A DNA stretch of 64,000 nt from the NCBI RefSeq assembly GCF_014596475.1, contig NZ_MECJ01000012.1, forward strand, positions 1 through 64,000. Reading direction: 5' to 3'. Below, in pieces: positions 51,306 to 60,765 of the stretch. The translations under genes were made by a program, and so were the position numbers. The notes below the pieces were generated by a model that was not told the origin of the DNA, did not search any database, and worked only from the letters and a program-made list of their open reading frames with translations. Origin of the DNA: Streptomyces sp. CBMA152 (GTDB lineage: Bacteria > Actinomycetota > Actinomycetes > Streptomycetales > Streptomycetaceae). How positions within the stretch are numbered: position 1 is the stretch's first letter; every line of letters begins with the position of its first letter.

Positions 51306-52865
51306 TCATCGCTGGCCTACCGTCTGCAAGGGCGCGCCCCATGCCGTGTTCGGGTCCTGGAGCAGCCACTGCCGGTAGAAGTGGCCAGTGCGCTCCAACT
51401 CGTCGATGAACGTGGGCATGTTCTGGTAGACGGCCCGCCGTTCGTCCGGGGTGGGGGCGAAGAGCTCCGTGGTGGTGGGCCGCCCGCGTTCACCGACGAC
51501 GTCGTGGACCTCGTAGATGTGGGAGACGAAGCGGTGCTTGCGGCCGCCGCGGCCGGCCTCGTTGAGGTAGGTGATGTAGACGACGACGTCGATGGACGCG
51601 GCGATCAGGTGGTGGGCGGCCTCGGTCGCCATGCCGGCCTCGGTGCACAGCTGTACGAGGCGGCTGATGATGGCGTGCGGCTGGCGTACGTGCAGCGTGC
51701 ACATCGAGCCGGAACCGCCCGCGGACATCGCCTGCAGCATCGGCAGGATCTCCACCGCGCGGACCTCGCCCACGATGACCCGGGAGGCGTTGTAGCGCAG
51801 CGCGGTGGGGAACATGTCGGCGATGGTGATTTCCCCGGCCAGCTTGCCGCCGCTCTGGCGCTCGCCGTTGGACTGCCGGGCTTCGAAGGCGAAGGTGAGC
51901 GGTCCCGGCTTGGAGCCCGGTCCGGGCTCGTCCAGGTAGAGCTCGCGGTCCGATTCCAGCGTGACCAGGCGCTCGTCTTCGGGGATTTCCCGCCCGAGGC
52001 CGCGCACCATGGTGGTCTTGCCCGAGCCCATGTCGCCGACGACCAGGATGTTCTTCCGGGCGTGCACGCACGCCTTGAGGAACGCGTGGAGCAGCGGGTT
52101 GAGGGTGCCCCATTGCACGAGCTCGTCCAGGCCGTCGTCGCGGACGCGGTGCTTGCGGATGACGACGGAGGGCCGGCTGGTCAGGGTCGAGGCGGTGACG
52201 CGGGACCCGTCGGGCATGCGGAAGCCCACCATCGGGGTGGCCTGGGTCAGGCCGCGCTCGCCGTGCCCGGACAGGCGTGCCATGCGGTTGACCCACGCGA
52301 TGAGTTCCTCGTGGGTGTCGGCCACGCGGTCCAGGGTGCGCCGCGGGCGGTTGTAGTACTCGACGTGCGCGGTCAGGCCGTCGACCATGACGTCCTCGAC
52401 GCCCTCTTCGTCGAGCAGGGACTGCAGGCGGCCGCCGCGGAACATCGCGTCGAAGACCGCGTTGCCGATCGTGCGCTCCTGCTCGGGGGTCAGCGGGGTG
52501 CTGCCCTGCGCATGCAGGGTCGCGTAGGCGGCGACCGCGGTGGTGACCAGGGAACGGGCCTGGGCTCGACGGTCGCTCTCCTGCAAGAGCCGGTCCGGGT
52601 CAGCCTCGCTCAGCTGCTTGGAGACCTCGGCCTGAAGGGATTCGATGACCGCGTAGTCGACGGGGAGCTCTCCGGGCAGCTCGACCAGCCGGGGCACCGC
52701 CGAGGGGCCGGCCGTCGCGGGCACGATGGGCTGGGCCGGAAGGGATTCGGGGCTCGTTTCGGCCATGCGCCCGGGACTCAGGTGGCCCGCGAGCAGGCCG
52801 GCGAGCTCGTCGCGGCGCATCGGGGCCGGACCGCCCGCGCCGGGGCGCTGCTGGATGTCAGCCAC
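51306..52865 (-). CDS. tadA: TadA-like pilus assembly ATPase
   Basis: The 519-residue product is a CpaF/TadA secretion ATPase: Walker A VGDMGSGKTTMVRGL, VTLESDRELYLDEPG, Walker B-like RVIVGEVRAVEILPMLQAMS, and His-containing GSMCTLHVRQPHAIISRLV. The N-terminal third has the usual helical domain (TNRAL-like EQERTIGNAVFDAMF). It powers pilin assembly at the membrane. GTG 52865 overlaps the ParA-like gene and has GGGGAGGGG upstream. Confidence 0.9.
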   Translation of the reverse strand: MADIQQRPGAGGPAPMRRDELAGLLAGHLSPGRMAETSPESLPAQPIVPATAGPSAVPRLVELPGELPVDYAVIESLQAEVSKQLSEADPDRLLQESDRRAQARSLVTTAVAAYATLHAQGSTPLTPEQERTIGNAVFDAMFRGGRLQSLLDEEGVEDVMVDGLTAHVEYYNRPRRTLDRVADTHEELIAWVNRMARLSGHGERGLTQATPMVGFRMPDGSRVTASTLTSRPSVVIRKHRVRDDGLDELVQWGTLNPLLHAFLKACVHARKNILVVGDMGSGKTTMVRGLGREIPEDERLVTLESDRELYLDEPGPGSKPGPLTFAFEARQSNGERQSGGKLAGEITIADMFPTALRYNASRVIVGEVRAVEILPMLQAMSAGGSGSMCTLHVRQPHAIISRLVQLCTEAGMATEAAHHLIAASIDVVVYITYLNEAGRGGRKHRFVSHIYEVHDVVGERGRPTTTELFAPTPDERRAVYQNMPTFIDELERTGHFYRQWLLQDPNTAWGAPLQTVGQR

Positions 52866-53733
52866 GCGCCCCTCCCCTGCGGTTGCGGGTCAGGCGTTCC
52901 AGGACGCCGGCCAGCTGGGCGGTCGCGGGCTGCGGCGGGTACTGCTGCTGGATCTGGCGCCGCGCGGCGATGGCTTCGAGCTGGGCGGTGGCGGTACGGG
53001 CCTGGCTCAGCAGGCGGCTGCGCTTGTAGCCGCGTGGCGGCTGGCCGCCCAGGGTCAGGTATTCGGCGGTCTCCCGCTCGTACGGCAGCGCGGCCAGCAC
53101 CGGCAATTTGAGGGACTCGGCGACCTGATGGGCGCGGTAGGGCCCGGTTTCGATCAGCAGGAGTCCCAGGGCATCCGCTCCCGTGCCGTGCTCAGCTAGC
53201 TCGGCGACCAGCGGTTCGGTGATATGCCGGGCCAGGGTGAGGGACTGCTCGGTGCCGCGGACCGTGAGCAGCACCAGGTCGGCCTGGTGGAGCAGGGGCG
53301 CCGGGGTGAAGGTGGGGTGGAGCTGTCCGTTGTGCAGAGCCAGGCGGCCGGCGTCGATGACGACGTCGTGCCCGACCTGGTCGGCGAGCACGCGGAAGAT
53401 CTGGGCGAGCGCGGGCCAAGTCCGGCCCAGGGCCGCGGCCTGGGCCGGGTCGGTCAGCCCCGGCAGCAGCTGACGGTGGCCAGCCTCGTCGAGGGGCCAC
53501 AGGTGCGAGGCGAAGGCGTTGGCAAGCGCGTCGGGACTGGTGCGCTCGGCCTTCGCCAAATGGTAGAGGCCGTATCCGGCACTCGCCTCGGTCTGCAGGT
53601 AGCCGGCCCGGATGGTGCCACCGGCCGGATCACATTCGGCAAGGAGTGAGGGACGGCCGGAGGCCAGGGTGAGAGCGAGCGCGCAGGCGGTCACGCCGCA
53701 GGACTTCGCCGAGACGAGTGCGGTGACCGGCAT
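52858..53733 (-). CDS. CpaE/ParA-like ATPase of the Tad locus
   Basis: The 291-residue product resembles MinD/ParA-type CpaE proteins. The N-terminal loop SAKSCGVTACALALTLASGR replaces the canonical Walker A lysine pattern (no GKGGxGKT), AECDPAGGTIRAGYLQ follows, and VVIDAGRL with DLVLLTVRGTEQ correspond to the later motifs. CpaE proteins position the pilus. The atypical P-loop is common in Streptomyces versions and may mean weak or no ATP hydrolysis. Starts and stops overlap both neighbours. Confidence 0.75.
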   Translation of the reverse strand: MPVTALVSAKSCGVTACALALTLASGRPSLLAECDPAGGTIRAGYLQTEASAGYGLYHLAKAERTSPDALANAFASHLWPLDEAGHRQLLPGLTDPAQAAALGRTWPALAQIFRVLADQVGHDVVIDAGRLALHNGQLHPTFTPAPLLHQADLVLLTVRGTEQSLTLARHITEPLVAELAEHGTGADALGLLLIETGPYRAHQVAESLKLPVLAALPYERETAEYLTLGGQPPRGYKRSRLLSQARTATAQLEAIAARRQIQQQYPPQPATAQLAGVLERLTRNRRGGARG

Positions 53734-54419
53734 CAGTTACTCCTGGGCTCGCGGACCAGGGCAATGCGCCCGAGGGAGGCCCGCGTAGCCAGCAGCGGAC
53801 CATCAGTTGAGGCCACGGCGAGGTTCACGACAACGGAGCCAGAGGCGTCGGGGCGGCTGACGGCCACCACCGTGCCCTTGACAGTCGACGGCGGCGCATC
53901 GGTCTTGGAGCCGGTCTGCTCGCCCTGGCCGGGGGTGGTCACCGCGAGCACCTTGTCGCCAGGCACCAGGGTCCCGGCCGGGGCCTGGCCGCGCTTGACC
54001 TGGACGCCAACCTGCTGCTGATCATCACCCAGGCCGGTACCCGCGCCAAGCTGAGAGGCGGTCAGCAGTCCGCCCGTACGCAGGTCGACCGCCGGGCGCT
54101 TACCGATCACTGAGGCCCGCTCGGAAGCGCGCATCGGGGTCAGCGCACCATCGGCGGATACTTCGGCAATGCGCAGGTCAGCGTCCGTGATCGCCTGCCC
54201 CGCCGGGACGTCACGCGCGATCGCGAGGACCTTGACGCGGTCGCCGGCCGACGTGACAGCGGCCGCTGCACCCAGGCCGGCGATAACAGCGAGGACGATG
54301 CACAACGCGGCTACCGACCAGCGTCGTTGCCGCTTGATGGGGGCAGTCGTGGTGATGGGAAGTTCGGCACGGACGGGGCCGGCGGGACGGGGCAGCAGCG
54401 GAGCGGCGGGGGAATCCAT
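53733..54419 (-). CDS. CpaB-like SAF-domain protein
   Basis: The 228-residue product has an N-terminal span (SVAALCIVLAVIAGLGAAAA) and a SAF domain (VKVLAIARDVPAGQAITDAD, RASVIGKRPAVDLRTGGLLT), as in CpaB/RcpC pilus assembly proteins. The rest is beta-rich and would be extracellular. It overlaps the ParA-like gene by one base. Confidence 0.75.
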   Translation of the reverse strand: MDSPAAPLLPRPAGPVRAELPITTTAPIKRQRRWSVAALCIVLAVIAGLGAAAAVTSAGDRVKVLAIARDVPAGQAITDADLRIAEVSADGALTPMRASERASVIGKRPAVDLRTGGLLTASQLGAGTGLGDDQQQVGVQVKRGQAPAGTLVPGDKVLAVTTPGQGEQTGSKTDAPPSTVKGTVVAVSRPDASGSVVVNLAVASTDGPLLATRASLGRIALVREPRSN

Positions 54420-54452
54420 GCGGGGATGCCTTCTGTCTCTTCTGGTCTCGGG

Positions 54453-55337
54453 CTAGTTCAGGACCTGGACCTCGGCCACCGTGATGTCGACGGCGCTGTC
54501 GCGGACCTCGGTGAGCTGACCGGCCTGACCAGTGGTCGCCGTCCAGTCGATCAACCAAGTGGACGTCGCGGCCACGTGGAACTTCCCGGAAGGCGTGGTC
54601 GACGACGGCTGGTTGTAGCGGTAGCCGCAGTCCGGTGACGGCTGCTTGCCGTACTCGGGCTGGTAGGGGGTGCCCGCTGTGGTGCAGGTGACCGTGTTCC
54701 CGTCGCCCATCTGCCAATCGATCTTGCTGACCCTGGCGGTGGCGGTCACGGTGACGGCGCCGGCGGACGCGCTGGCCGAGTTCGGCCCGTAGGTCTCCGG
54801 GCCCGTCGCGGTCCACAGGTAGACAGGCATGCCAACCACGCCCTTGCCGCCCGGCTTCGGCGTGATGCCGATCTGCGGACCGCGTAACCGCATGTCGTCC
54901 ACGGCACGTTGAGCCAGCACTGCGGGATCGACGCCGCCGCCCTGGGGCGGGTCGGCGGCCCACACCATACGGATCACCGTGAGCGTCGCATCACCGGCGA
55001 GTTTGCACCGCTGCTCGTAGACGGCACCGTCGCCAGGGGTATGGCCTTCCCAGTCCGGACTGCCGACGCGCGGTTGAGGGTCAGCAAGCTTGTAGGTGCA
55101 CGTCCGTAGACTGGTCTTGCCTCCCCCCTCCCCGCTGTTCCCCTTCTCCTCGCCGCTCTGTGTGGTTTTGCCGCCTCCTGCGGTGCCGGGGGCGTCGGCT
55201 TCAACCTGGCAGATGAACATGTCGCATTCCGCCCCGCCCGTGCCGGGCGGCGGGCTGCCGTCCGCGTACGCCGGGGTGCAAAGGGTCAGCGCGGCGAGGG
55301 TGAGCGCTGCGGTAGCCATGCTCCAGCGGGTCAGCAT
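54453..55337 (-). CDS. Secreted protein at the head of the Tad locus
   Basis: The 294-residue product has a signal peptide (MATAALTLAALTLCTPAYA, cleavage after AYA), a Cys pair CDMFICQ, a Gly/Lys-rich linker and a body with several more Cys (RTCTYKLADPQ; EQRCKLAG; NTVTCTTAG; SPDCGYRYN). ATG 55337 overlaps the end of the lipoprotein gene. Proteins like this are regularly found beside actinobacterial Tad genes and may be pilus-associated. No enzymatic motif. Confidence 0.65.
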   Translation of the reverse strand: MLTRWSMATAALTLAALTLCTPAYADGSPPPGTGGAECDMFICQVEADAPGTAGGGKTTQSGEEKGNSGEGGGKTSLRTCTYKLADPQPRVGSPDWEGHTPGDGAVYEQRCKLAGDATLTVIRMVWAADPPQGGGVDPAVLAQRAVDDMRLRGPQIGITPKPGGKGVVGMPVYLWTATGPETYGPNSASASAGAVTVTATARVSKIDWQMGDGNTVTCTTAGTPYQPEYGKQPSPDCGYRYNQPSSTTPSGKFHVAATSTWLIDWTATTGQAGQLTEVRDSAVDITVAEVQVLN

Positions 55338-55954
55338 GACTTGTTCTGAGGTTCGTCGCGGGTCACACGCCAACCCTCGGGCCAGCGTTCGAGGGTGGAC
55401 AGAATGACGTATTTCGTCAGGCGATTGGGCGGCAGGCTGACCGGTTTCCTGCTCTTGGCATCCAGGACCTCCCAACGAGAGATGTCCAGGCAGCTCGAGA
55501 GCATCACGTAGGGGACCTGGCCGTTCGTATCCGCCTTGATAGCAGTGGGATTCCTGACCATGACATCGCCCCGGTACATGTGGTTGCGGTCATGGGCACG
55601 CTTCGCGTCCCCCTCCGCATTCTTCAGAGCTGCGGAGGCGGCATACCGCTTCAGGTTCGCTGCATTGACGCCGGGGTCGGCGTAGAGCTTCCCCATTTCC
55701 CGCCAGTACGCCTCGTACGTGGCAATGGCGTCCTTCTTGGCGGTCTCGACGGGGTCCGGCTGCGTCGGTGGGGTACCGGACGGTGAGAGCAAGGTCGGGG
55801 AGCGCTTCACTTCGCCGCCCGAGGCACTGCCCTTGTCGGAGGTACAGGCGGCGGTCACGGTCAGGACCACCGCGGCGGTGAGGGCGGCGGCAGCCGTACG
55901 TTTGGCATGCCGTCCTTGAGACCGGGGCTTTCCGAGTGCTGTCTGACGCTCCAC
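55331..55954 (-). CDS. Lipoprotein at the head of the Tad locus
   Basis: The 207-residue product has a lipoprotein signal (AAAALTAAVVLTVTAACTSD with the lipobox Cys after TAA) and a soluble domain with a Cys pair (MLSSCLDIS and the C-terminal NKSC). DAIATYEAYWREMGKLYADP is a typical segment of a Streptomyces lipoprotein family. GTG 55954 has GGGGGAG upstream; the longer frame is rejected. Likely co-expressed with the secreted protein and the pilus genes. Confidence 0.65.
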   Translation of the reverse strand: MERQTALGKPRSQGRHAKRTAAAALTAAVVLTVTAACTSDKGSASGGEVKRSPTLLSPSGTPPTQPDPVETAKKDAIATYEAYWREMGKLYADPGVNAANLKRYAASAALKNAEGDAKRAHDRNHMYRGDVMVRNPTAIKADTNGQVPYVMLSSCLDISRWEVLDAKSRKPVSLPPNRLTKYVILSTLERWPEGWRVTRDEPQNKSC

Positions 55955-56211
55955 TGCCTCTCCCCCACATCCGTAGGTTCCGCAGGCCCCGGGCAACGAT
56001 CCGAGCGGGTGGCCCGGGGATCGCTCATGTTGCATCTGCCACAGGCAAGGTCTGCGGCCTCCTACGTTACGCAAAGACCGGCCAACAACACAGCCTGTTA
56101 TGCCAGTTGAGCGCTCACGCGCAGGCAATAAACCATCACATTTCAGCAAGGCCAGCGAAGTCGGCCGAATATCGGCCATCGCGATCTCGTCAGACGGGAC
56201 AGATCCATGCC

Positions 56212-56697
56212 ATGCAAGCGCATGTCGCCCGACTGCTCGGCGTGACCGAACGCGCAGTCCTGGAACGACTGGTTCTTGGCGGCACTGACGGCACCATTGC
56301 CACGGACCTTACTGCCGGCGTCGACGAAGTGTCGTGGTGCGTGCGCAAATTGATCCGACTCGTGGGACATCGGACCACGCGGGCCGGGCTCGTCGCGATG
56401 GCGCTACGCCACGGCCTGGTTGTCCATCCTCTGCCCCGACACCCTGGTCGGCTTCCGGACAATGCCATGGCACTGCTCTGGTCCCTGGCGTCCGGACGGA
56501 CGTTTAGGGTCTTCATGACGGAGCCGGGCCTACATACCTGGGAAGCGGAGCGAATACGCACCGGCATGCGCAACCGACTCCAGCAAGAGCACCCTGGTGC
56601 ACGGGCAACGGCGCAACTCACTCCCGTATACACCGTGTATCTCGCTTGGCCTGCACTGGTGGAAGAAGCCGGATGGTCTGTGCGCCAGACACGTTGA
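56212..56697 (+). CDS. LuxR-like helix-turn-helix regulator
   Basis: The 161-residue product has an N-terminal helix-turn-helix that reads like a divergent LuxR/GerE domain (VLERLVLGGTDGTIATDLTA, then VRKLIRLVGHRTTRAGLVAM). The C-terminal part is unrecognised. ATG 56212 is selected because the domain begins there; upstream in-frame sequence is poor. It diverges from the lipoprotein/Tad operon, so it could regulate it. Confidence 0.5.
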   Translation: MQAHVARLLGVTERAVLERLVLGGTDGTIATDLTAGVDEVSWCVRKLIRLVGHRTTRAGLVAMALRHGLVVHPLPRHPGRLPDNAMALLWSLASGRTFRVFMTEPGLHTWEAERIRTGMRNRLQQEHPGARATAQLTPVYTVYLAWPALVEEAGWSVRQTR

Positions 56698-56856
56698 AAC
56701 GCCAACCCTTTCGCGCTGCCTGCTCCGGCAGGCGCCGCGCCCGCGCTGCCGAGGCGCGCAGAGCCCGATATTGGAGTCGGCGCGTTCGAGTCGGAGGCCT
56801 CCTCTTTGGCTCAGAGGAGGCCTCCTGTGTGGCGTGGTCGAGGCTTACGGGGGCAC

Positions 56857-57072
56857 CTACGGACGTACTTCGTCGACCGTGATGAAGTCGACGAACCTGC
56901 TCCATGCGGTGGTAGGGACGGCGATGGGTCGCCTGGTCAGATCCTTGGAGTCACGGATGCCGACTTGGTCGGTCAGTACGGCCGTCTCGATGCAGGCGTT
57001 GCCGCTGCCTTCCGAGTAGGAGGACTTCTTCCAGTGGCTGTCGGTGAAGTACGGGTCCAGTGTGTTGGTCAT
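56857..57072 (-). CDS. DUF397 protein
   Basis: The 71-residue product has the DUF397 signature WKKSSYSEGSGNACIETAVL and IRDSKDLTRRPIAVPTTAWS. Such small proteins pair with XRE/DUF5753 regulators in Streptomyces and act with them in developmental control. ATG 57072 overlaps the regulator's stop by four bases (ATGA). Confidence 0.9.
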   Translation of the reverse strand: MTNTLDPYFTDSHWKKSSYSEGSGNACIETAVLTDQVGIRDSKDLTRRPIAVPTTAWSRFVDFITVDEVRP

Positions 57073-57941
57073 TTTATCTCTCGGGCTAGTTGTTGGACGA
57101 AATCCGGGGTCTCCTCGGGCGGCAGAGCATGGGTACTCAGCCGCTCGAACCGTCTGCTGAAGATCCCGACGTCGCGGGGCTTGCCGGACATCGACAGGGC
57201 TCCCCACGCTGTATCCACTTGGACCTGGGGCGGCAGTCCGTCTCCGAGGTCCAAGATGCTGAAGTCGCCGGCGAATCGGTACCGAGTGCCGACAGAGGGG
57301 AGGATCTGGATCTCCACGTTGTCGCGGCTGGCCAGTTTGATGATGTCGTTGCACTGCTCGCGCATGACGTCGACGCTGCCCACGATGTGCCGGAGGGCTG
57401 GTTCGCCGATGATGGCCATGAGCTTCACGGGATCCTCATCACGGGTGATGAACTCGCGTCGCCGCATCCGGAGCCGGACAGCCTTGTCGATTGACTCGGT
57501 TGGGAGCTCCAGGATCGGCTGTTGCATGGCGAAGATCGCGCGGGCGTACGGTTCTGTCTGGAGGGAACCCCAGGGGAGCAGGGGGTGAAATGCTCGGATG
57601 GTGCGTGCCGATTCCTCGATCGCGACGAACTTGGGCATCTGGGGCGGCGTCATCGAGTCTTTGAATTCGATGACCCACTCCTCCTTCGAGGCTTCGCGCT
57701 GGATCTCCAGGAGTTCCTCGACCGTGTCGTCGTCAGTGACGCCAAGCTTTTCGAGGAGGCTTCGCAGGTGCTCCGCTCGACGGAGCGACGACTGTCCAGT
57801 TTCGACTCGCTGGAGCTGAGCCTCGGAGAACGGGAGATCGGCGACGGCCTCTTCCAAGGTGAGGCCGGCGACTTTGCGTAGGCGGCGCAGGTCCTGGCCA
57901 AGCGCGATGCGCCGTCCGGTGGGTCGTGCTCGTGCTACCAA
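57069..57941 (-). CDS. XRE-family regulator with DUF5753 domain
   Basis: The 290-residue product has an N-terminal helix-turn-helix (LGQDLRRLRKVAGLTLEEAV, FSEAQLQRVETGQSSL) and a C-terminal DUF5753 ligand-like domain (IIKLASRDNVEIQILPSVGT; FSILDLGDGLPPQVQVDTAW). TTG 57941 has GGGAGGGA at ideal spacing, and upstream sequence is not protein-like. It is coupled to the DUF397 gene and divergent from an HATPase gene, the usual bldB/whiJ-type arrangement. Confidence 0.9.
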   Translation of the reverse strand: MVARARPTGRRIALGQDLRRLRKVAGLTLEEAVADLPFSEAQLQRVETGQSSLRRAEHLRSLLEKLGVTDDDTVEELLEIQREASKEEWVIEFKDSMTPPQMPKFVAIEESARTIRAFHPLLPWGSLQTEPYARAIFAMQQPILELPTESIDKAVRLRMRRREFITRDEDPVKLMAIIGEPALRHIVGSVDVMREQCNDIIKLASRDNVEIQILPSVGTRYRFAGDFSILDLGDGLPPQVQVDTAWGALSMSGKPRDVGIFSRRFERLSTHALPPEETPDFVQQLAREIK

Positions 57942-58210
57942 CGTGCGTCCCTCCCGGTGATGTGCGCGCCGTCGGTGCCGATGGGCGCAGTCTGACATTC
58001 CATCTGCCCGAGACAACAGTCCATGTGCGCGTCTCGGCATGTGCCACTTTATTCCCCGCAGAGGATTCTGGGGGGATTCTCTTGAATCCTAACGACGCTA
58101 TGTACGACGGTAGTTGAGCCATCTCGCATGCGGGACATCAACGCACACGCGCCCTTCGGGGCGAGAAGAGTCAGTGCGTCGTACCCGCCCTGATCTGCGA
58201 AGGACCGGGC

Positions 58211-58738
58211 ATGACTCTTCTTGCCGAGCGCACGCCATTGCCTGCCACCCCCCTCGAGGTGCGCCTGGACGACTCGGGACCTGACCTGAGTAGTCACGCC
58301 GTGTGGTTTGCCCGCACTCGCGGGACCGAGCTGTCTGCGGCCGACCGGTGCTGGCCGGCGTACTGCCGACGCATGTGCTGTGGCGCGCTCGATGCTTGGG
58401 GATTGGGCGAGCTCGCGGACCGCGTCGAAACGGCGGTTGCCGAGCTGGCCAACAACGCGCTGGAACACGGCCAGGGCCCCATTCAGGTGCGGGTCACCCG
58501 GCGTACGCGAGCGGTCTGCGTGGCGGTCGTCGACCAGTCCGTCGATTCCGTGCACTGCGCGGAGGCGGGACCCGACGACGAATCCGGCCGCGGGCTCTTC
58601 CTCGTCGCGGCGGTCAGCAACTGCTGGGGCGTCACCATGCACGAGAGCGAGCAGTGGAAACGCGTGTGGTGCCTGTTCTGGACGGATCCAGCCTCGACCG
58701 GTGCCGGAGTCGAGCCTGCTGATCCGGGGTGGGACTGA
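58211..58738 (+). CDS. HATPase (anti-sigma-like) protein
   Basis: The 175-residue product has the HATPase_c N-box TAVAELANNALEHGQG and the glycine-containing DDESGRGLFLVAAVSNCWGV segment of RsbW-like kinases. CRRMCCGALDAWGLGELADR precedes them. It would bind ATP and phosphorylate or sequester a partner. Its TGA overlaps the next ATG (TGATG), and it diverges from the DUF5753 regulator, as is normal in Streptomyces. Confidence 0.85.
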   Translation: MTLLAERTPLPATPLEVRLDDSGPDLSSHAVWFARTRGTELSAADRCWPAYCRRMCCGALDAWGLGELADRVETAVAELANNALEHGQGPIQVRVTRRTRAVCVAVVDQSVDSVHCAEAGPDDESGRGLFLVAAVSNCWGVTMHESEQWKRVWCLFWTDPASTGAGVEPADPGWD

Positions 58739-59412
58739 TGACGGTGCCGCAGACGTCGCTCAACCCGGTGTCCAGTCGGCAGAGCAGGTCACGGTCGCCG
58801 GAGGCCGAATTGCTGGCCAGGATTGCGGAGGGGCTGCGCCCGTACGAGTTCGCCAACCGGGTCACGGAGGTGCGGGAGACGCGCCTGCGCCTTCGTTGCC
58901 GGCTGCGGACACTGGAGGTCGCATCGCCGGAGCTGGAGCCGGTGGCTGCGATGACCCGGCAGTGCCTCGCGCTGTGCCCCCGCGATCCGGACCACCCCAG
59001 CCGGCGGTACGTACGGACGTTGCGGAGTGTGCTGGAGCGGTTGGAATCGCACCGTGTGGCGGCAGCCGTGTACACGTGCACTCCTGAGGGCACCGCCCTG
59101 TTCCCCGTGCACCAGCGTCTGGAAGAACTGGCCCGGGAATGCGGCGGGTCGGTGTGCTGGTATCACCAGGATCACAGGCTGGCTGAGTGGCCGTTGGCCG
59201 ATCGGCCGGGCTGGCAGCGTGTCGGACGCCTGATCCAGCAGCGGCACATCGGATTGCTCGCAGTGGCGTCGATGGAGGAACTGATCCCGCCGTACAGCCT
59301 GCTGACAGCCCACCCGCAGCATGCGCGGCACGCGTTCGAACAGTGGGCGCTGGCACACCAGTTGCGCCTGGTGTGCCTCAACGACATCGCAGCACCGGCA
59401 GGTTCACGATGA
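58738..59412 (+). CDS. Resolvase-like or unknown regulatory-cluster protein
   Basis: The 224-residue product is not clearly assigned. The C-terminal half (AAAVYTCTPEGTALFPVHQR, LEELARECGGSVCWYHQDHR, RPGWQRVGRLIQQRHIGLLA) has the layout of a serine-recombinase N-terminal domain, but the catalytic Ser motif is absent. The N-terminal half is Arg-rich and helical. Its start and stop overlap both neighbours, so it belongs to one operon with the HATPase gene. Confidence 0.5.
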   Translation: MTVPQTSLNPVSSRQSRSRSPEAELLARIAEGLRPYEFANRVTEVRETRLRLRCRLRTLEVASPELEPVAAMTRQCLALCPRDPDHPSRRYVRTLRSVLERLESHRVAAAVYTCTPEGTALFPVHQRLEELARECGGSVCWYHQDHRLAEWPLADRPGWQRVGRLIQQRHIGLLAVASMEELIPPYSLLTAHPQHARHAFEQWALAHQLRLVCLNDIAAPAGSR

Positions 59413-59900
59413 ACTCACAAGCAGTGCCTGATGTGATCGAGGGGCCGCCGGTCCCGCCACCGTCGGCAGTCACCCTGTTCACCCCGCCCCTGATCACGCC
59501 CATGGCCGCGCCAGATACGCAGGGCCTGGTGGCCGACATCGGTAAAGACGCCTTCCACCTGGTCCTGACCGAGGCCGGTCCACTTTCGCGCGCGGTACTA
59601 GCCGCCCTGGAGAATCAGCACGGCAACGGTGGGCCGGTGTTCGCGATGCCCGACCAACCGTTCTGGTACTGGCTTATCGCACCCGTGCCCCAGTGGGAAC
59701 ACCTGCTGGCCTTCCGTTACACCCGGGGCATTGTGGTGCTGCCGCCGCTCACTCGTACCCGGCCGCCCGGCGCCTACTGGATACGGGTCCCCACCACAAA
59801 TCTGGTCGACCCCGCCGCCCTGAGCGAGGCCCTAGAGACCGCCAGCACTCCGTCCAGCCCGACCCGTTCCAATGGTGGCTTACCGGCAGGTGGCTGCTGA
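59409..59900 (+). CDS. Hypothetical protein
   Basis: The 163-residue product is unrecognised. It has Pro-rich ends and a folded-looking middle (LVADIGKDAFHLVLTEAGPL, MPDQPFWYWLIAPVPQWEHL, LAFRYTRGIVVLPPL). ATG 59409 overlaps the previous stop (ATGA), and its stop overlaps the methyltransferase start (TGATG). Function unknown. Confidence 0.6.
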   Translation: MNSQAVPDVIEGPPVPPPSAVTLFTPPLITPMAAPDTQGLVADIGKDAFHLVLTEAGPLSRAVLAALENQHGNGGPVFAMPDQPFWYWLIAPVPQWEHLLAFRYTRGIVVLPPLTRTRPPGAYWIRVPTTNLVDPAALSEALETASTPSSPTRSNGGLPAGGC

Positions 59901-60765
59901 TGACCATGACACCTGCCACCGGGGGCTTGCCCAAGGACCTGTCCAACCGTCCCTCCAGCGCCCGCCTGACTGATTACTTCCTCGGCGGCGATGACCACTA
60001 CGCCGTCGATCGTGCGCTCGCCGACGCGTTGACGTGGGCGGCCCCGTACTGGCGCCTGTCCGTCGTCATCAACCGCGCCCACGCGGCAGTGACCGCCGAC
60101 ATGTTGGCCCGCGCTGGTTATCACCAGTTCCTGGATCTGGGCTCCGGATACCCACCGCCATGGTCACCGCATACCGAAGACCGCACGGCTTGGCCGCTTT
60201 ACCAGGTCGTGCGCCGATGGCATCCCGAGGCGGTGTTCGTCGCCGTCGACAACGATCCCCTCGTGGGCCCGCACGCCCGCGCCGCCCATGCCGCTGCAGC
60301 CTGGACATTCGTTGCCGCCAATGCCGCAGAAACAGCCCGGCTCCTCGGCTCGCCTGCCCTGGACTGCCTCAATGCACGCCAGCCGATCGCGGTCCTGATC
60401 CACGACGTGCTGCCGTGGATTGCCGACACCTGCCAGGTGGCGGAGGCGATGCAGACCCTGCGCGCAGTGCTCCCTCCGGGGAGCGTCATCGCCCTCACCC
60501 ACGCAACCGCTGACCTGCACCCGCTGACGGTGCGCCGAGTCGCGGGCGTGTACCAGGAAGCCGGGTTCCCTGGGTGCCCCGGCCCCGCCAGGTCATCGCC
60601 GACCTGGTTGGTGACTGGCCGCTGCACGGCGCGGGTCTGGCGCCTACCGCGTACGCACACCGCAGCCACCGGTTGTACGCGTCGCCGCCGTGGTCGTCGG
60701 CCGCGTACGCGGCCATCGCTCTTCACCCTCCCCCCCCTCTACACGGAGTTTCTGATGACCAGTGA
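59900..60765 (+). pseudogene. DUF574-type SAM methyltransferase, frameshifted near its end
   Basis: The gene opens with RPSSARLTDYFLGGDDHYAV and contains the SAM-binding HQFLDLGSGYPPPW and AVFVAVDNDPLVGPHARA, typical of the Streptomyces DUF574/SCO-type methyltransferases. After VYQEAGFPG (about 60565) the frame fails, while the next frame gives the family end PRQVIADLVGDWPLHGAGLA and PTAYAHRSH. One extra base explains it. The catalytic part is intact in the first frame, so a shortened product may still be made. Confidence 0.7.

Noticed and set aside
51243..53111. 622-codon plus-strand frame
   Set aside because: Shadow of tadA, whose Walker motifs are intact on the minus strand.
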